Part shown: positions 1 through 8,060 of the stretch, one piece after another
How the letters are laid out: each line of letters starts with the position of its first letter
Numbering within the stretch: the first letter of the stretch is position 1
Assembly (NCBI GenBank): GCA_037447655.1
Contig: JBBHKE010001166.1
Coordinates: forward strand, 71,623-83,557
DNA: 11,935 nucleotides
DNA from: Zygnema cylindricum
Taxonomy: Eukaryota; Streptophyta; Zygnematophyceae; Zygnematales; Zygnemataceae
Direction of reading: 5' to 3'
Notes under the pieces: model-generated
What the model was told of the DNA's origin: nothing
Database searches by the model: none
What the model saw: the letters and a program-made list of their open reading frames with translations, nothing else
Translations under genes and position numbers: made by a program

Positions 1-9
1 GAAGAAAAC

Positions 10-330
10 CTACTCTTCAACCTCCGCTTTTTGCTCCAGTTTTAAGGTGCTTCCGCCTTTACACGAATGCCACCTAACTTTCCACTTCGTCCGACAAAGT
101 TTCTTCTTTTCATTACTTAAAACCAGCCTAAACATCCCATGGCTACCTTTCTCAGCAATGAAATAGACATCCTCCTCAAAACTAGCAGTAAAGACTCCTT
201 CCCTAGTGCTAGTAAAAAAACCTTTATCATCTAATACTGATGTAGAGATGAGGTTTTTGTTCAGCTCCGGAATAAACAATACATCGGAGAATGTTACTAT
301 GGATGTCTTTCCATCTACTAACACTTTCAA
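10..330 (-). pseudogene. copia protease C-terminal part and pre-integrase region
   Basis: This 106-residue frame continues the copia polyprotein. KVLVDGKTSIVTFSDVLFIP followed by ELNKNLISTSVLDDKGFF matches the conserved copia stretch (L.DVLyvPeL..NLiS...L...G) that lies after the DSGA motif and leads into the GAG_pre-integrase zinc domain. GMFRLVLSNEKKK fits the usual Y/F-R-L-x-L segment that follows. The frame is offset from the DSGA frame, so a frameshift lies between 330 and 360, in sequence rich in TAG triplets. The frame stops at base 10 and the window then ends, so the HHCC integrase zinc domain is not seen. Confidence 0.75.
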
Positions 331-359
331 ATCTACCGATCCTATAAGAGTAGTAGTGA

Positions 360-818
360 CTATCCTCCCATCTCGTACTCTATCTCTACGATGGGAATAT
401 TTCTTATCTTAGTGAACAGGTGCCTATCCTTACACATGTGCATGGTGGCACCTGAATCTACAATCCAGCCTGCTTCACCTTTCAATCCACCGTAAGCACA
501 TTTCCGCCTTCGTGGAATTTTGACCTCGTTTTTCGCCTCCAACTTCTCATCCAAAAGAAGCTTATCGTTCTCGTCCTCGGATTCCGCCTCATGTACCTAT
601 GTCAAAAGGGCCTTTTTCTTTCCTCTCGGGGTACCACCGGTCTGCCCCTCCTTTAACCGAAGCTCGGTAAGCTTAGTGCACTCTGCCATATAGTGCCCAA
701 GTTTCTTACAAAAATGACATAAACCTTTGGGAGCCCTTGGTCCAAACTCGTCTGTCTGATTTTTCTGCTCCCCCCCCCATAGTTTCAGACCTGTTTCCGT
801 GAATCTTTGTTCCTCCAA
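360..818 (-). pseudogene. copia gag zinc knuckle plus aspartic protease N-terminal part
   Basis: One frame carries a C-x2-C-x4-H-x4-C zinc knuckle (CHFCKKLGHYMAEC, 678-719), which binds element RNA in gag, followed after about 75 residues by WIVDSGATMHMCKDRHLF. The D-S-G-A there is the catalytic motif of retroelement aspartic proteases, and the following H and C residues are typical of copia. A TAG at 597-599 interrupts the frame between the two domains; reading continues in the same frame on its far side as an acidic linker, so this is a nonsense mutation and not a domain border. The frame ends at 360 after EIEYEMGG. The remaining protease continues in another frame downstream. Confidence 0.85.
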
Positions 819-1531
819 TCGGTCGCAGTTGCCAAGGCTTGGCCACTCTTTCCTCCCCTTCGGATCTCAATCGTATTCTCCCAAACGAGAATCATCCCTA
901 CCACTGAGTTCCATATCCACCTTGAGTTCGACAAGTCCTGCACACGGTTGACTATGTTTTCGAACTCATCGGGTAACTTCATCAGTAAACAGTTAACCTT
1001 TTCTTTTTCACTAAAATCTTTTCCCGCACTCTCTAGCTCCATGAAGAGTGTAGCAAGCTCATTGCAAAAATCCAACATCCCTCCCCCTTTGTATACATAC
1101 TCCTTAACTTTCTGATCAGCCAACTGTTGTTGCTGAATCGTACCACTTCGGTACATCTCTATGAGAGCCATCCAAAGATCGGATGCCCTTTCTACCTGCA
1201 AATAAGGACATGCAAGTTCGTGAGTGAGATGGCGTAGGATGAAGTGCTTTGCCGCCATATTGTTGAAGTCCCAGGTTTCAGTATCATTCTCCTCGTTCCT
1301 CGGAATAGGTGACATGAATGCTGAACCAGTTGCTATTGGTGTGGTCGCCTCCTTCTCCTTTCCTTTGTCCACCACTTCTCCTTCCTTTGTTTCCTCCATT
1401 GAAGGTGGATCCTCTCTCCTGGTGAATCTGCTTCCTCCAAACCCTGGAGGGATTCGAAGACTTGATGGACGCCCCAACCGTCCACTCACTATCCCCCAAA
1501 AACTTGTTTCGCATAGAGCTCCTATCATCAT
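785..1531 (-). pseudogene. copia gag (UBN2 / Retrotran_gag-like) remnant
   Basis: Gag is the structural protein that packages retrotransposon RNA. The open frame covers 248 residues. The core has the pattern of plant copia gag: TWDFNNMAAKHFILRHL, then RASDLWMALIEMY, a QQQLADQKVKEYVY helix, LDFCNELATLFMELESAG, and the block LLMKLPDEFENIVNRV, where LP(D/P)E(F/Y) is typical of the family. The N-terminal 80 or so residues, rich in G, R, K and E, do not resemble the usual start of copia gag; a second frame (1284-1553) overlaps there, so the true N terminus is probably frameshifted. The frame closes at 785, just before the zinc knuckle, which lies in another frame. The C9 homopolymer at 770-778 is the likely slip point. 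The domain call rests on pattern recognition. Confidence 0.8.
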
Positions 1532-1740
1532 ACTTTCCTAGTATACGAAGCAAGTTCCATTAAAGATTGGTACCCTAGAGGGTGGGCCCATAACCTGTGA
1601 CTCTGAGACCTCCATAAGTCCTCAGAGTGGACAGCTTCCAAGAAGCCTCTAGGATAACTCTGACCCCTTTGTGTTTCAGCAAAAATAACTGCCACCCTAG
1701 AAGACAAAAACTTTGAAAACCTGCACCCCTGTGAAGGCAA

Positions 1741-1791
1741 GACTCCCCTGAGTCGATAGCAAAAAGAATCTCTGAATTTGCTCCCCTGAGC
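1741..1791. repeat. pair of related small hairpins
   Basis: GACTCCCCTGAGTC (1741-1754) and GCTCCCCTGAGC (1780-1791) are two inverted repeats with the same CCCT loop, 5-bp and 4-bp arms, and starts 39 bases apart. They lie upstream of the copia gag in its own orientation. Role unknown. Confidence 0.4.
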
Positions 1792-1904
1792 AGTAAGTTA
1801 GGGAGGGTCAAAGTTGACCTTTTGTACAGAATCTCTCTGGGAGAGAGGGTCATATCACCTAATTTTTCTAAGTCCTATCTCTCTCACAAACTCTATCTAT
1901 TGAT

Positions 1905-1935
1905 GTACGGAACCAATCAGATTACAGTTCCGTAC
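1905..1935. repeat. 9-bp perfect inverted repeat
   Basis: GTACGGAAC at 1905-1913 is repeated in reverse complement as GTTCCGTAC at 1927-1935, with a 13-base spacer containing CCAATCA. It could be a hairpin or the border of a small mobile element. No protein-coding context is visible. Confidence 0.5.
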
Positions 1936-2059
1936 GCAAAAGTACAGCTGCCGGCGTACTTTATTTACGGACATTGTACGACCTGGCCTAAATGTCGACA
2001 CATGTCATATCCGGATTCGGTGCCATAGTCTTCGGAGATACCACGATCTAATGTAATTT

Positions 2060-2083
2060 CGCCACGTGTCATCCGATGTGGCG
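2060..2083. repeat. 6-bp inverted repeat containing a G-box core
   Basis: CGCCAC (2060-2065) pairs with GTGGCG (2078-2083). The left arm overlaps CACGTG (2063-2068), the plant G-box core bound by bZIP and bHLH factors. A single hexamer of this kind is expected by chance often, so a regulatory role is only a possibility. Confidence 0.25.
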
Positions 2084-2392
2084 ATGGCCACAAACCGCCG
2101 AAATCTTCTTTCGCGATCTCGATGCTAATTTCGGCCGTCCGATTAAATTCGATTTTAATCGTAGCCGTAATAAATACATGTCGGTATTCGTTTCACTAAA
2201 GAAATAAATACGCGGTATTGATTTTTTGTTCGTACCGTAATCCGTACTTATACATTAGCGGATCTATGTATCCCGTAAACAATTAGAGTTAAATGATTTA
2301 TCCTACGTATTAATGTTTAACTAAATATCAAACCATATACTACGTATTATAGTTCTAGACTTAACGGCTAACGCTACCGGCTAACTGCTGTC

Positions 2393-2433
2393 TGCCGGCC
2401 GGTAGGTACCAGGATCACATCCTGTGGCCGGCA
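2393..2433. repeat. nested inverted repeat (8-bp outer arms, 5-bp inner arms)
   Basis: TGCCGGCC (2393-2400) pairs with GGCCGGCA (2426-2433), and inside it AGGAT (2411-2415) pairs with ATCCT (2419-2423) across a 3-base loop. The GC-rich outer stem stands out from the AT-rich surroundings. It does not fold as a tRNA: there are no T-arm or anticodon features. Confidence 0.5.
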
Positions 2434-2883
2434 CATACCTTTTAGTAAACAAACCCCTAACTAATATAAATTTCTCGTAAACCTCTGAATAGCATAGGTA
2501 GCCATGGCTTTAGCTCCCTCTCCAATTTCTCAGTGACTGCGACAAGTTTGAGGGTTTGGAGAAAGATGTTAGAGGTAGACTGCCTCGGCTTCTTTCTATA
2601 TTTCTATTTAGACCTAGAAAATACTTAAAATGGACCATTAATTTCTACATGAATCTAATCGTTTATTGCTTGACGCGTATAACAAAATGTCAACGCTACT
2701 CCGTAAAACCTGCATACGTTTTTTTGCCGATGCATGTCCATGTAAAAGTACAATATACTTTATTTGTAGCTCTGCTACTGTAACCCCAATTAACGTAAGC
2801 ACTGCAGCATATAACTTATACAATATTCAAAGTTATTTTAGTCTCCTCTCACAACCCTATCGAAAGCTTTTTAATTTTCAACA

Positions 2884-3757
2884 GATATATATACGTATAT
2901 ATATATTTATATGTATATATATGTATATATATACGTATATATATGTACACATGTATACACATGTATATGTATACATATGTATAATGTGTACATAAATATA
3001 TATATATAAATATATATATATATTAATTATTTATTTATATTTATATACACATTATATATATACATATACAAATGTATACATGTGTACTATATAGATTCAT
3101 ATATATATATATATATATATAGATATATATATATCTATATATATGTATATATATACGTATATATATATAGGTATATATAAATATACGTATATATCTATAT
3201 ATGTATATATCTATATATGTATATATGTATATATATATATATATCTATAAATATATATATATATATCTGTATATATATACATATATATATATATATACGT
3301 AAATATATGTACATATATATATATATATATACGTATATATATATATTGGTATATACATATATATATATACATATATATATACATATATATATGTATATAT
3401 GTATATATATATATACGTATATACATATATATAAATATATATATATATATAAAGATATATATATATATATATTTATATAAACATATATATATATATACAT
3501 ATGTATATATACATATATTTTAATATATATAATGTATATATACATATATATAGGTATATCTATATATATATGTATATATATATCGATATATATATATATA
3601 TATATTAAGATATACATATATATATGTATATATATGTATATATATACACATATATGTAAATATATATGTATAAATATTTATATTTATATGTATTTATATA
3701 CATATGGATATATACATATATTATTATATATGTATAATATATATAAAAAATAAAAAT
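2884..3757. repeat. long (TA)n-rich low-complexity tract
   Basis: About 870 bp made almost only of TA steps, broken by TATG, TACG, TACA and AAATA variants. It adjoins the 3' end of the minus-strand LINE copy. Open frames across it encode only Tyr/Ile/Met strings and are artefacts. It is either an old microsatellite into which the element inserted or an expansion seeded by the element tail. Confidence 0.95.
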
Positions 3758-4056
3758 GGTTGACTTTATTAAAATGTGCGATGGTAAACCATCCGAGTCC
3801 ATGGGAACAAAAAGAAGTAGCATGGCAAAAACTGAAAACTACATGTCAGGGATATAAAAAAATGATAAGCAAGGTAAAAGCAACAAAAACGCGAAAAGAT
3901 GGCCTGTAAATGGAAAACTCCCAAAATAGCAAAAGAAAACAAACTAAACATCAAAGGAAAGAGCCTACTTTTATCAACAAAACCCAAACCTAATAAAAAA
4001 CCTACGAATAGCAACCTCAAAACCCAAACCTAATAAAAAATCTACGAATAGCAACC
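3758..4056 (-). other. 3' untranslated region of LINE copy L
   Basis: Begins after the TGA at 4057-4059 that ends the endonuclease frame. The last 80 bases or so (3763-3842) align with 11738-11815 of copy R, including the hairpin GATGGTTTACCATC. An AATAAA poly(A) signal lies on the minus strand at 3765-3770, about 15 bases after the hairpin and just before (TA)n. The sequence nearest the stop contains one unit of a 40-bp tandem duplication. No poly(A) tail is seen; the element ends directly on TA repeats. Confidence 0.7.
3780..3793 (-). repeat. 3'-terminal hairpin of copy L
   Basis: Six-base arms GATGGT and ACCATC enclose two bases. The identical 14-mer sits at the 3' end of copy R (11787-11800). 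Its conservation in a tail that is otherwise diverged suggests a role in template recognition by RT or in RNA 3'-end formation, which is inference. Confidence 0.7.
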
Positions 4057-4060
4057 TCAA
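3981..4060. repeat. 40-bp tandem duplication at the 3' UTR/coding junction of copy L
   Basis: Units 3981-4020 and 4021-4060 differ at one base (4001 C, 4041 T). The duplication includes the TGA that ends the endonuclease frame and is absent from copy R, so it arose in this copy or its close lineage. The single mismatch indicates a recent event. Confidence 0.9.
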
Positions 4061-5597
4061 AAGTCGTAGAACCTCGGAGCGCAATGAGGGAGTTCCGGGA
4101 CATGTCGACGATCCATAGCCGCAATAGATGATCCAAGGAGAATATAAGCTTGCTCTCGTTGTAAGGCCACGGATAAACATTGACGGTAAATTGAAGTAAG
4201 TTTTGAAACAGAAAGGCTACCTGGTCCTCGCCTCTCAAATGAGCGCCGACCACAAGTACGGAAAAAGTCGTCCAAAGCCACACCCAAACAACCAAATATC
4301 TCGACCGCCATCGGAATGAAGCCATCCATAGCGTCGCGACGGGCATAATCACGCTCCTTCTTTTTAGCCGCGTCACGAGCGGCCACTCCCACATGCCGAG
4401 CCGCTTGGTTGACGACTGTAGTTGAGGTAGGGTTCGCCAAAACAATGTCACCAAATGTAGGACACGCACCATCAAGTAATAAAAGGTCAATCCGACGCGA
4501 AGGAATAATCTGAGAGACCTCCTGACGAACACAAAACCCCCCCTCAAAAGCGATAGAAGCGATGGTGTCTCGAATCATGTTGTGCACCTGAATCAACTCG
4601 CCCTCGTGGGAGCAAAGAAGTAAATGGACCCCGTCGCGCTCGAAAAACGTCGCCACAAGATCAAACAAGTGAGCCAAGCAAAGGTGGGTGAGGGAGGCCA
4701 AGCCGAAATCTAATGGCCATGGTGAACTGAGGTGGGGTGAATGAAAGAGTGGATAAGATAGGGACAGCCAATAGCCAAGCTCTAGAGCCAAGTCCGCCAC
4801 AAGAAAGAAAAACGTGCACGCGAAGAATCGGAAGGAAGCGCCTCAAGAAGCTCGAATTTAATAGCGGCGACAACCCGATCAGAAATGGATTCCTGAACAC
4901 GCGCAACTGATGTCGTAATTAGAGTGGGAAAAATCAGCATGTCCTCAATAGGAGCGGGATTAAGAGAACGTGATGCATCCAAAAATGAGTGCTGGAAGGG
5001 GAGCTCACCATCCAAAACACGGGGAACCACGGCCGCAAGAATAGGAGTGTCCCCGGCCAGAAAATGAGAGACAATAATGGATGCAACAAGGCACCAACTA
5101 CCCAAATAGGCGGCTTGAGCAACACAAGCTGTCGAGAGTAAACCCAAATCGCCAATCGAGATAGGAAGAGAGGCTTGGATGTGTGCCACAGGCCTAGAAT
5201 CGCGATCAAAATCACCAAACCCAACAAAGTGTAAAGGACATCCATAAGGCGATCATTGAATGCAAAAAGTGAGGACACAAAAGATGGGGTGGGAGGGGTA
5301 GTCCGGGTAAGGTAGGAGGGTCGGTGACAAAAACACCGTGTCAAAATAGCAAAGGCCAACTAAGGGTCAGAGAGGTGAGGAAGGTCGTCCACTTGGGATA
5401 AATATGAGGTGAGGAAGGTCGTCCACTTGGGATAAAGCTGTTTGAAGAGCAGAATCAAGGAATGTTGTGACGTATGGATTGGAACCAATCAGACAATCCA
5501 ACACACGAATGCCTTCGGAAAGAGGAGTCTGAAAACGAAGAGGGGGAGTGAGAGGAGGAGGAATAAGACGTGGGGACCAAACAACACACTTAGAGGG
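4057..5597 (-). pseudogene. LINE copy L, C-terminal half: RT thumb/linker, CCHC motif and REL endonuclease
   Basis: This continues the RT polyprotein after the TAG at 5598-5600. It opens with PSKCVVWSP, runs through GIRVLDC and ALSQVDDLPHL, then ISIGDLGLLSTACVAQAAYL, and ends with the endonuclease. The CCHC motif before the nuclease keeps its second Cys, His and last Cys (SCGD...DGVHLLLC), but the first Cys codon is TGA (4661-4663). The nuclease core retains RIDLLLLDG, FGDIVLANP, KKKERDY and FIPMAVEIFGC, equivalent to the D...D...K/Y pattern of R2-type restriction-like endonucleases, which nick the target for priming. Breaks private to this copy are a 34-bp duplication near 5372-5439, a lost base near 5200, and frame changes near 4800 and 4650. 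The final frame runs 4660-4057. Confidence 0.8.
5372..5439. repeat. 34-bp tandem duplication inside copy L coding region
   Basis: A 31-base identical core at 5372-5402 recurs at 5406-5436 with a period of 34. It duplicates the codons for SQVDDLPHL on the minus strand and, not being a multiple of three, shifts the frame. Copy R has a single unit here. It is likely replication slippage. Confidence 0.9.
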
Positions 5598-6270
5598 CTA
5601 GACCGAAAGATTGAGTTCAGCCAAGCGAGCCTTGAAAAATTTATAGGCCGGTATAACTTGGTTCGAAGGACCAATAATGTGTGTGTCATCCACAACTAAA
5701 AGGAAGAGGCGAGAAGGGTAAGCAGTTGCGGAAGCTCGTAGGGCACGGAAATGGGCTAGGGCAAACAAAGGGCCCCCAAGAGGATCACCCTGACGAGTGC
5801 GTCGTGGAGGAAAGTGGGACCAAATCATCATCAGTGAAGAAAGAGAGGCTACTGCTCAGAGAATAAAAAGCTGTCACAAAAGAACATATTTGGACAATCG
5901 GGGAAGGTGCACGCACAACTTAAAAAAATTGGCATTTTGATCCACTGTATTAAAGGCATTAGAAACATCCACCTGGAGGACTAACCAATCCGGATGGGCA
6001 TCTAACAAAGCCCAAATTCTGTGGACCACAGCCTCACAACCCCCAGGGTTGCCACTTTGAACTGATGAGGAGAAAAATAATCATGGAAAGCGGGCTGGAG
6101 ATGGATGCAGATGGCACGTGCCACGAATCGGTACAATACCTTGATACTGCAATAGGAAGGATCCCCCAATTGTGTTTGGTGAAAGCTACGAGGCGGGAGG
6201 CCGTGAGGAGATCACAAATACGAGAAGGGACAGTGCTTACAACAATAAGGGAACAAACTCGAAAATCATA
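5598..6270 (-). pseudogene. LINE copy L reverse transcriptase core
   Basis: The RT copies element RNA at the nicked target. Visible on the minus strand are PSRICDLLTASRLVAF (motif leading to the fingers), a damaged version of the RPIAVGE motif (ILPIAV), motif A as LQVDVSNAFNTVD with the catalytic Asp codon at 5967-5969, motif B as RQGDPLGGPLFALAH (QGDPLG at 5775-5792) and motif C as VVDDTHIIG with the Asp pair at 5685-5690. All three metal-binding Asp codons are present. Private single-base losses lie near the RPIAVGE motif, near the GGCEAVV motif and just before motif B, and the T7 run after motif A is out of phase. The frame from motif B to C runs 5831-5601 and closes at TAG 5598-5600, which copy R shares. 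Confidence 0.88.
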
Positions 6271-7060
6271 TCAAAACCCTCAGCACCACATTTCACAGGC
6301 AAAACGTTGCGAAATAGCTCATAAATAGTACACGAAGGACCCCCGGTTGAAAGATGTGGAGAATTCGTAAGGGCTTTAATAAAAGAGTCTCCATCCATGA
6401 GAAAACATTTTGTCGGCTCGAAGGTGTGAATAGAGGGGGAATAAGGGGTAGGAGCTCCAGCAGACCGAGGAGCAGGATTAAATGGCTGGAGGGCCCGAAC
6501 CGCTTGAGAGCGCTCACCAACTTGGCCCAAATGAACCACACGACGATAGGAAGATGGCACATCTGAAGTCCAAGATGTATTACGTGGTGTGTAGGAAGCA
6601 CTCGCAACTCGATCCTCGTGCTCGGCATGAAGGGCCCGCCAATCACCTCGAAGGAAACATCGACATTGGGCCATTGTTTCTCCGGCCACGCTACCACCGC
6701 CACGGCTAGGTAAGACTATAACCCAAAGTGAAAACATGAAAAAGAGGTGCCAAGGTCCAACATCCGCGGGATTCGAATAAATACAAGACAAAGGAAGGTG
6801 GAGGGTGTCATGTACGATAATCCGCAGAGCCATGAGAATCCGCGTGTATAATCGCGGACGGGGGCCCCCTAAATCATAAGCTCCGAGCATGTCTAAATCG
6901 CGTACAAATGCCGAATCTTCGCTCTTAGGTCCGGACGAGAGTGTAGCGGAATAAAGGGTACTAGAGGATGGGCTACTCTAGACCAAAAATTGTTGGCAAC
7001 TCTTTGTATGTCGGGCAATACCGGCATCGGTCGCGAAATGGTTATACCCCGTAATCTATC
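6237..7060 (-). pseudogene. LINE copy L N-terminal region with zinc-finger remnant
   Basis: A clean frame runs from 6980 down to 6237 and aligns without gaps of note to copy R (VRDLDMLGAYDLG, LYTRILMALRIIVHDTLHLP, SNPADVGPWHLFFMFSLW, DSFIKALTNSPHLSTGGP, IFEFVPLLL). Upstream, past an in-frame TAG at 6978-6980, comes GIARHTKSC (His and Cys codons at about 6996-7010), which matches the His-x3-Cys half of the N-terminal zinc finger in copy R; the Cys pair is not preserved. Such fingers bind target DNA in R2 and NeSL elements. The frame ends at TAA 6237-6239, and RT coding resumes in the -1 frame, as in copy R. The true start is not visible. Confidence 0.75.
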
Positions 7061-7290
7061 CGTGTTGAGTTCGGTGGAAGGTGTTCAGGAAAAAAGACAT
7101 CAATGAACAAAGTCGATAGATCGAGTCAATCGGAAATCGTCTCGTCGTCCCGAGCAAGTCCGAATCGGCGGCGTCATCATCGTTATTCGAGGATCGAGAT
7201 GCGAAGTCCGTCAGCATCCGTCGTCCGGCATCGAAATCGAAAAAGGTCGCCAAGAAAAAATCAAAAAATTAGAGTAAAGTTTTCAAAAAA
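6905..7290 (-). other. copy L segment between leader and zinc finger without clear match in copy R
   Basis: This part is CG-rich and reads on the minus strand as a 65-residue frame (7056-7253) with an Asp/Ser-rich centre (SSNNDDDAADSD). The corresponding part of copy R is the short Pro-rich start MSGNPSYSLLPPPPPP. I see no shared protein sequence until the zinc-finger remnant near 7030. It may be a different N-terminal module or simply a highly diverged leader; nothing can be said about function. Confidence 0.4.
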
Positions 7291-7565
7291 GGAAAAATTA
7301 AGGGCATCGGGAGGTCGGGAGAAAAGGTGGCTTTTGGAAAAGGAGAGGGGGAGGAGGGAAAAGATATTGGTGAGATGAAGGAGGGGGGGGAAAGGGAAAA
7401 GGGGAGGTTCTCTTTATTGTATTTTGTTTGTGGTATGTTTGTCGCGGTGTGAAGTGTGGTGGGTTGGGGTGGTGTAATTTTAGTTGGGAAATGGGAAAGG
7501 AGTTTAAGGTTACGGAAGGAGCCGCACCTATGATTTGCAGGTCGCGGTTAACGTGACGCCGCATG
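7290..7565 (-). promoter_or_regulatory. leader (5' UTR) of LINE copy L
   Basis: On the minus strand this is strongly pyrimidine-rich (long purine runs on the plus strand between 7300 and 7410). Its upstream end, 7455-7540, aligns with 8093-8165 of copy R: AATCATAGGTGCGGC, TTCCGTAA, CTTAAACT and ACTAAAATTACAC occur in the same order. The alignment identifies this as the 5' UTR of the family. No TATA box or initiator can be assigned with confidence. Confidence 0.6.
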
Positions 7566-7573
7566 GAAAGGTA

Positions 7574-7672
7574 CATGGTGGCGGGAGTAGGTGCCGTCCC
7601 GTAGTGAGGAAGAGGACGACAAAATTCAGACCCGGAGGTACATGGTGACGGTGAGTAGGTGCCTTCGCGTGT
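7574..7672 (-). repeat. 5' tandem monomers of copy L (about one full and two partial units)
   Basis: The CACCATG anchor recurs on the minus strand at 7641-7647 and 7574-7580, 67 bases apart. The unit contains GTCGTCCTCTTCC and GGCACCTACTC, matching the 68-bp units of copy R in opposite orientation. The array lies between the (TA)n core and the leader, as expected for promoter-type monomers at a LINE 5' end. Confidence 0.85.
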
Positions 7673-7687
7673 TATACATATGTTATA

Positions 7688-7748
7688 TGCATATGATATA
7701 TATATATATATATATATATGATATATATATATATATATATATATATGT
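7688..7748. repeat. central (TA)n core between the two LINE copies
   Basis: Near-pure AT dinucleotides with one GA interruption in the middle. The 5' ends of both element copies abut it. It is the centre of a large imperfect inverted repeat formed by the two elements. Confidence 0.95.
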
Positions 7749-7749
7749 T

Positions 7750-7762
7750 ATGGTTTACCATC
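7750..7762 (+). repeat. hairpin motif at the 5' edge of copy R
   Basis: ATGGTTTACCATC directly follows the (TA)n core. It equals the 3'-terminal hairpin of both copies except for the first base (T in place of G at 7749). Copy L has no such motif at its 5' edge. It may be a genuine 5'-terminal motif, or the leftover 3' end of another copy inserted in the minus direction. Confidence 0.55.
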
Positions 7763-7768
7763 ACCCAT

Positions 7769-8060
7769 CACCATGTACCTCCGAATCTGAAGTTTGTCGT
7801 CCTCTTCTCCACTTCGCGATGGCACGTACTCCCCGTCACCATGTACCTCCGGATCTTAAGTTTGTTGTCCTCTTCCCCTCTATGCTACAACACCTACTCC
7901 TCGTCACCATGTTCCTCCTGATCTGAAGTTTGTCGTCCTCTTCCCCACTACGCGACGACCCCTACTCCCCGTCACCATGTTCCTTTGGATCTGAAGTTTG
8001 TCGTCCTCTTCCCCACTATGCGATGGCACCTACTCCCCGTCACCATGTGCCTCTGGATCT
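7769..8060 (+). repeat. 5' tandem array of 68-bp monomers, four full units plus a partial
   Basis: CACCATG starts at 7769, 7837, 7905, 7973 and 8041, exactly 68 bases apart each time. Units share ATCTGAAGTTTGTCGTCCTC and CACCTACTCCCCGTCACC and differ at about 5 to 12 positions. Position at the element 5' end resembles the promoter monomers of mouse L1, so a promoter function is plausible. Each unit carries an ATG in good context, and since 68 is not a multiple of three, successive ATGs are in different frames. Confidence 0.92.

Larger units (their letters stand above)
1..1553 (-). mobile_element. Ty1/copia-type LTR retrotransposon, 5' internal part, degraded and truncated by window
   Basis: Read on the minus strand, this stretch gives in order a gag-like domain, a CCHC zinc knuckle, a DSGA aspartic protease motif and the region before integrase, which is the start of a copia gag-pol polyprotein. 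Integrase, RT and RNase H would lie beyond base 1 and are not in the window. The reading frame is broken by a change near the C9 run at 770-778, a TAG at 597-599 and a further frame change between 330 and 360, so this copy is not functional. No pair of LTRs can be seen; a 5' LTR would lie at higher coordinates, above about 1600, but I could not define TG/CA ends. Confidence 0.85.
1554..2883. other. non-coding stretch with several short inverted repeats
   Basis: No frame here has protein-like composition or recognisable domains; the short open frames are chance. The part next to the copia gag (1554-1860) may be leader or LTR sequence of that element, but neither a convincing tRNA-Met primer site nor TG/CA-bounded LTRs could be set. 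The stretch holds several compact inverted repeats, listed separately, and a CACGTG G-box core at 2063-2068. From about 2560 to 2880 I see nothing beyond AT-rich unique-looking sequence. Confidence 0.5.
3745..7690 (-). mobile_element. non-LTR retrotransposon copy L (REL-endonuclease type), degraded, near full length
   Basis: From high to low coordinates this element has partial 68-bp monomers, a leader whose element strand is pyrimidine-rich, a zinc-finger remnant, RT, CCHC and REL-endonuclease regions, and a 3' untranslated region ending in a hairpin and AATAAA. It is homologous over nearly its whole length to the plus-strand copy at 7749-11826, so both ends of the family can be inferred by comparison. 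Its 5' end lies at the (TA)n core near 7690 and its 3' end at the long (TA)n tract. No LTRs are present. Multiple frameshifts and stops make it inactive. Boundaries are good to perhaps 15 bp because (TA)n hides any target-site duplication. Confidence 0.85.

Noticed and set aside
1600-1611. Minus-strand AGGTCTCAGAGT as a copia tRNA-Met primer binding site
   Set aside because: It matches the usual TGGTATCAGAGC at 9 of 12 positions and lies about 50 bases upstream of the gag frame, but no LTR end with CA abuts it, so the call cannot be supported.
2556-2995. Short open frames of 75 and 109 residues as small genes
   Set aside because: No recognisable motif, no homologous second copy to compare, and the longer one runs into the TA tract.
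2884-3757. Several overlapping open frames on both strands across the TA tract
   Set aside because: They encode only Tyr, Ile, Met and Val strings dictated by TA repeats; there is no protein-like composition.
4017-6890. Plus-strand frames overlapping copy L (for example 5442-5699, 6065-6328, 6354-6709)
   Set aside because: They are antisense shadows of the minus-strand RT coding sequence, which is supported by alignment to copy R.
7769-8060. CRISPR-like array
   Set aside because: The units are directly adjacent with no unique spacers between conserved repeats, and the context is a eukaryotic LINE 5' end.
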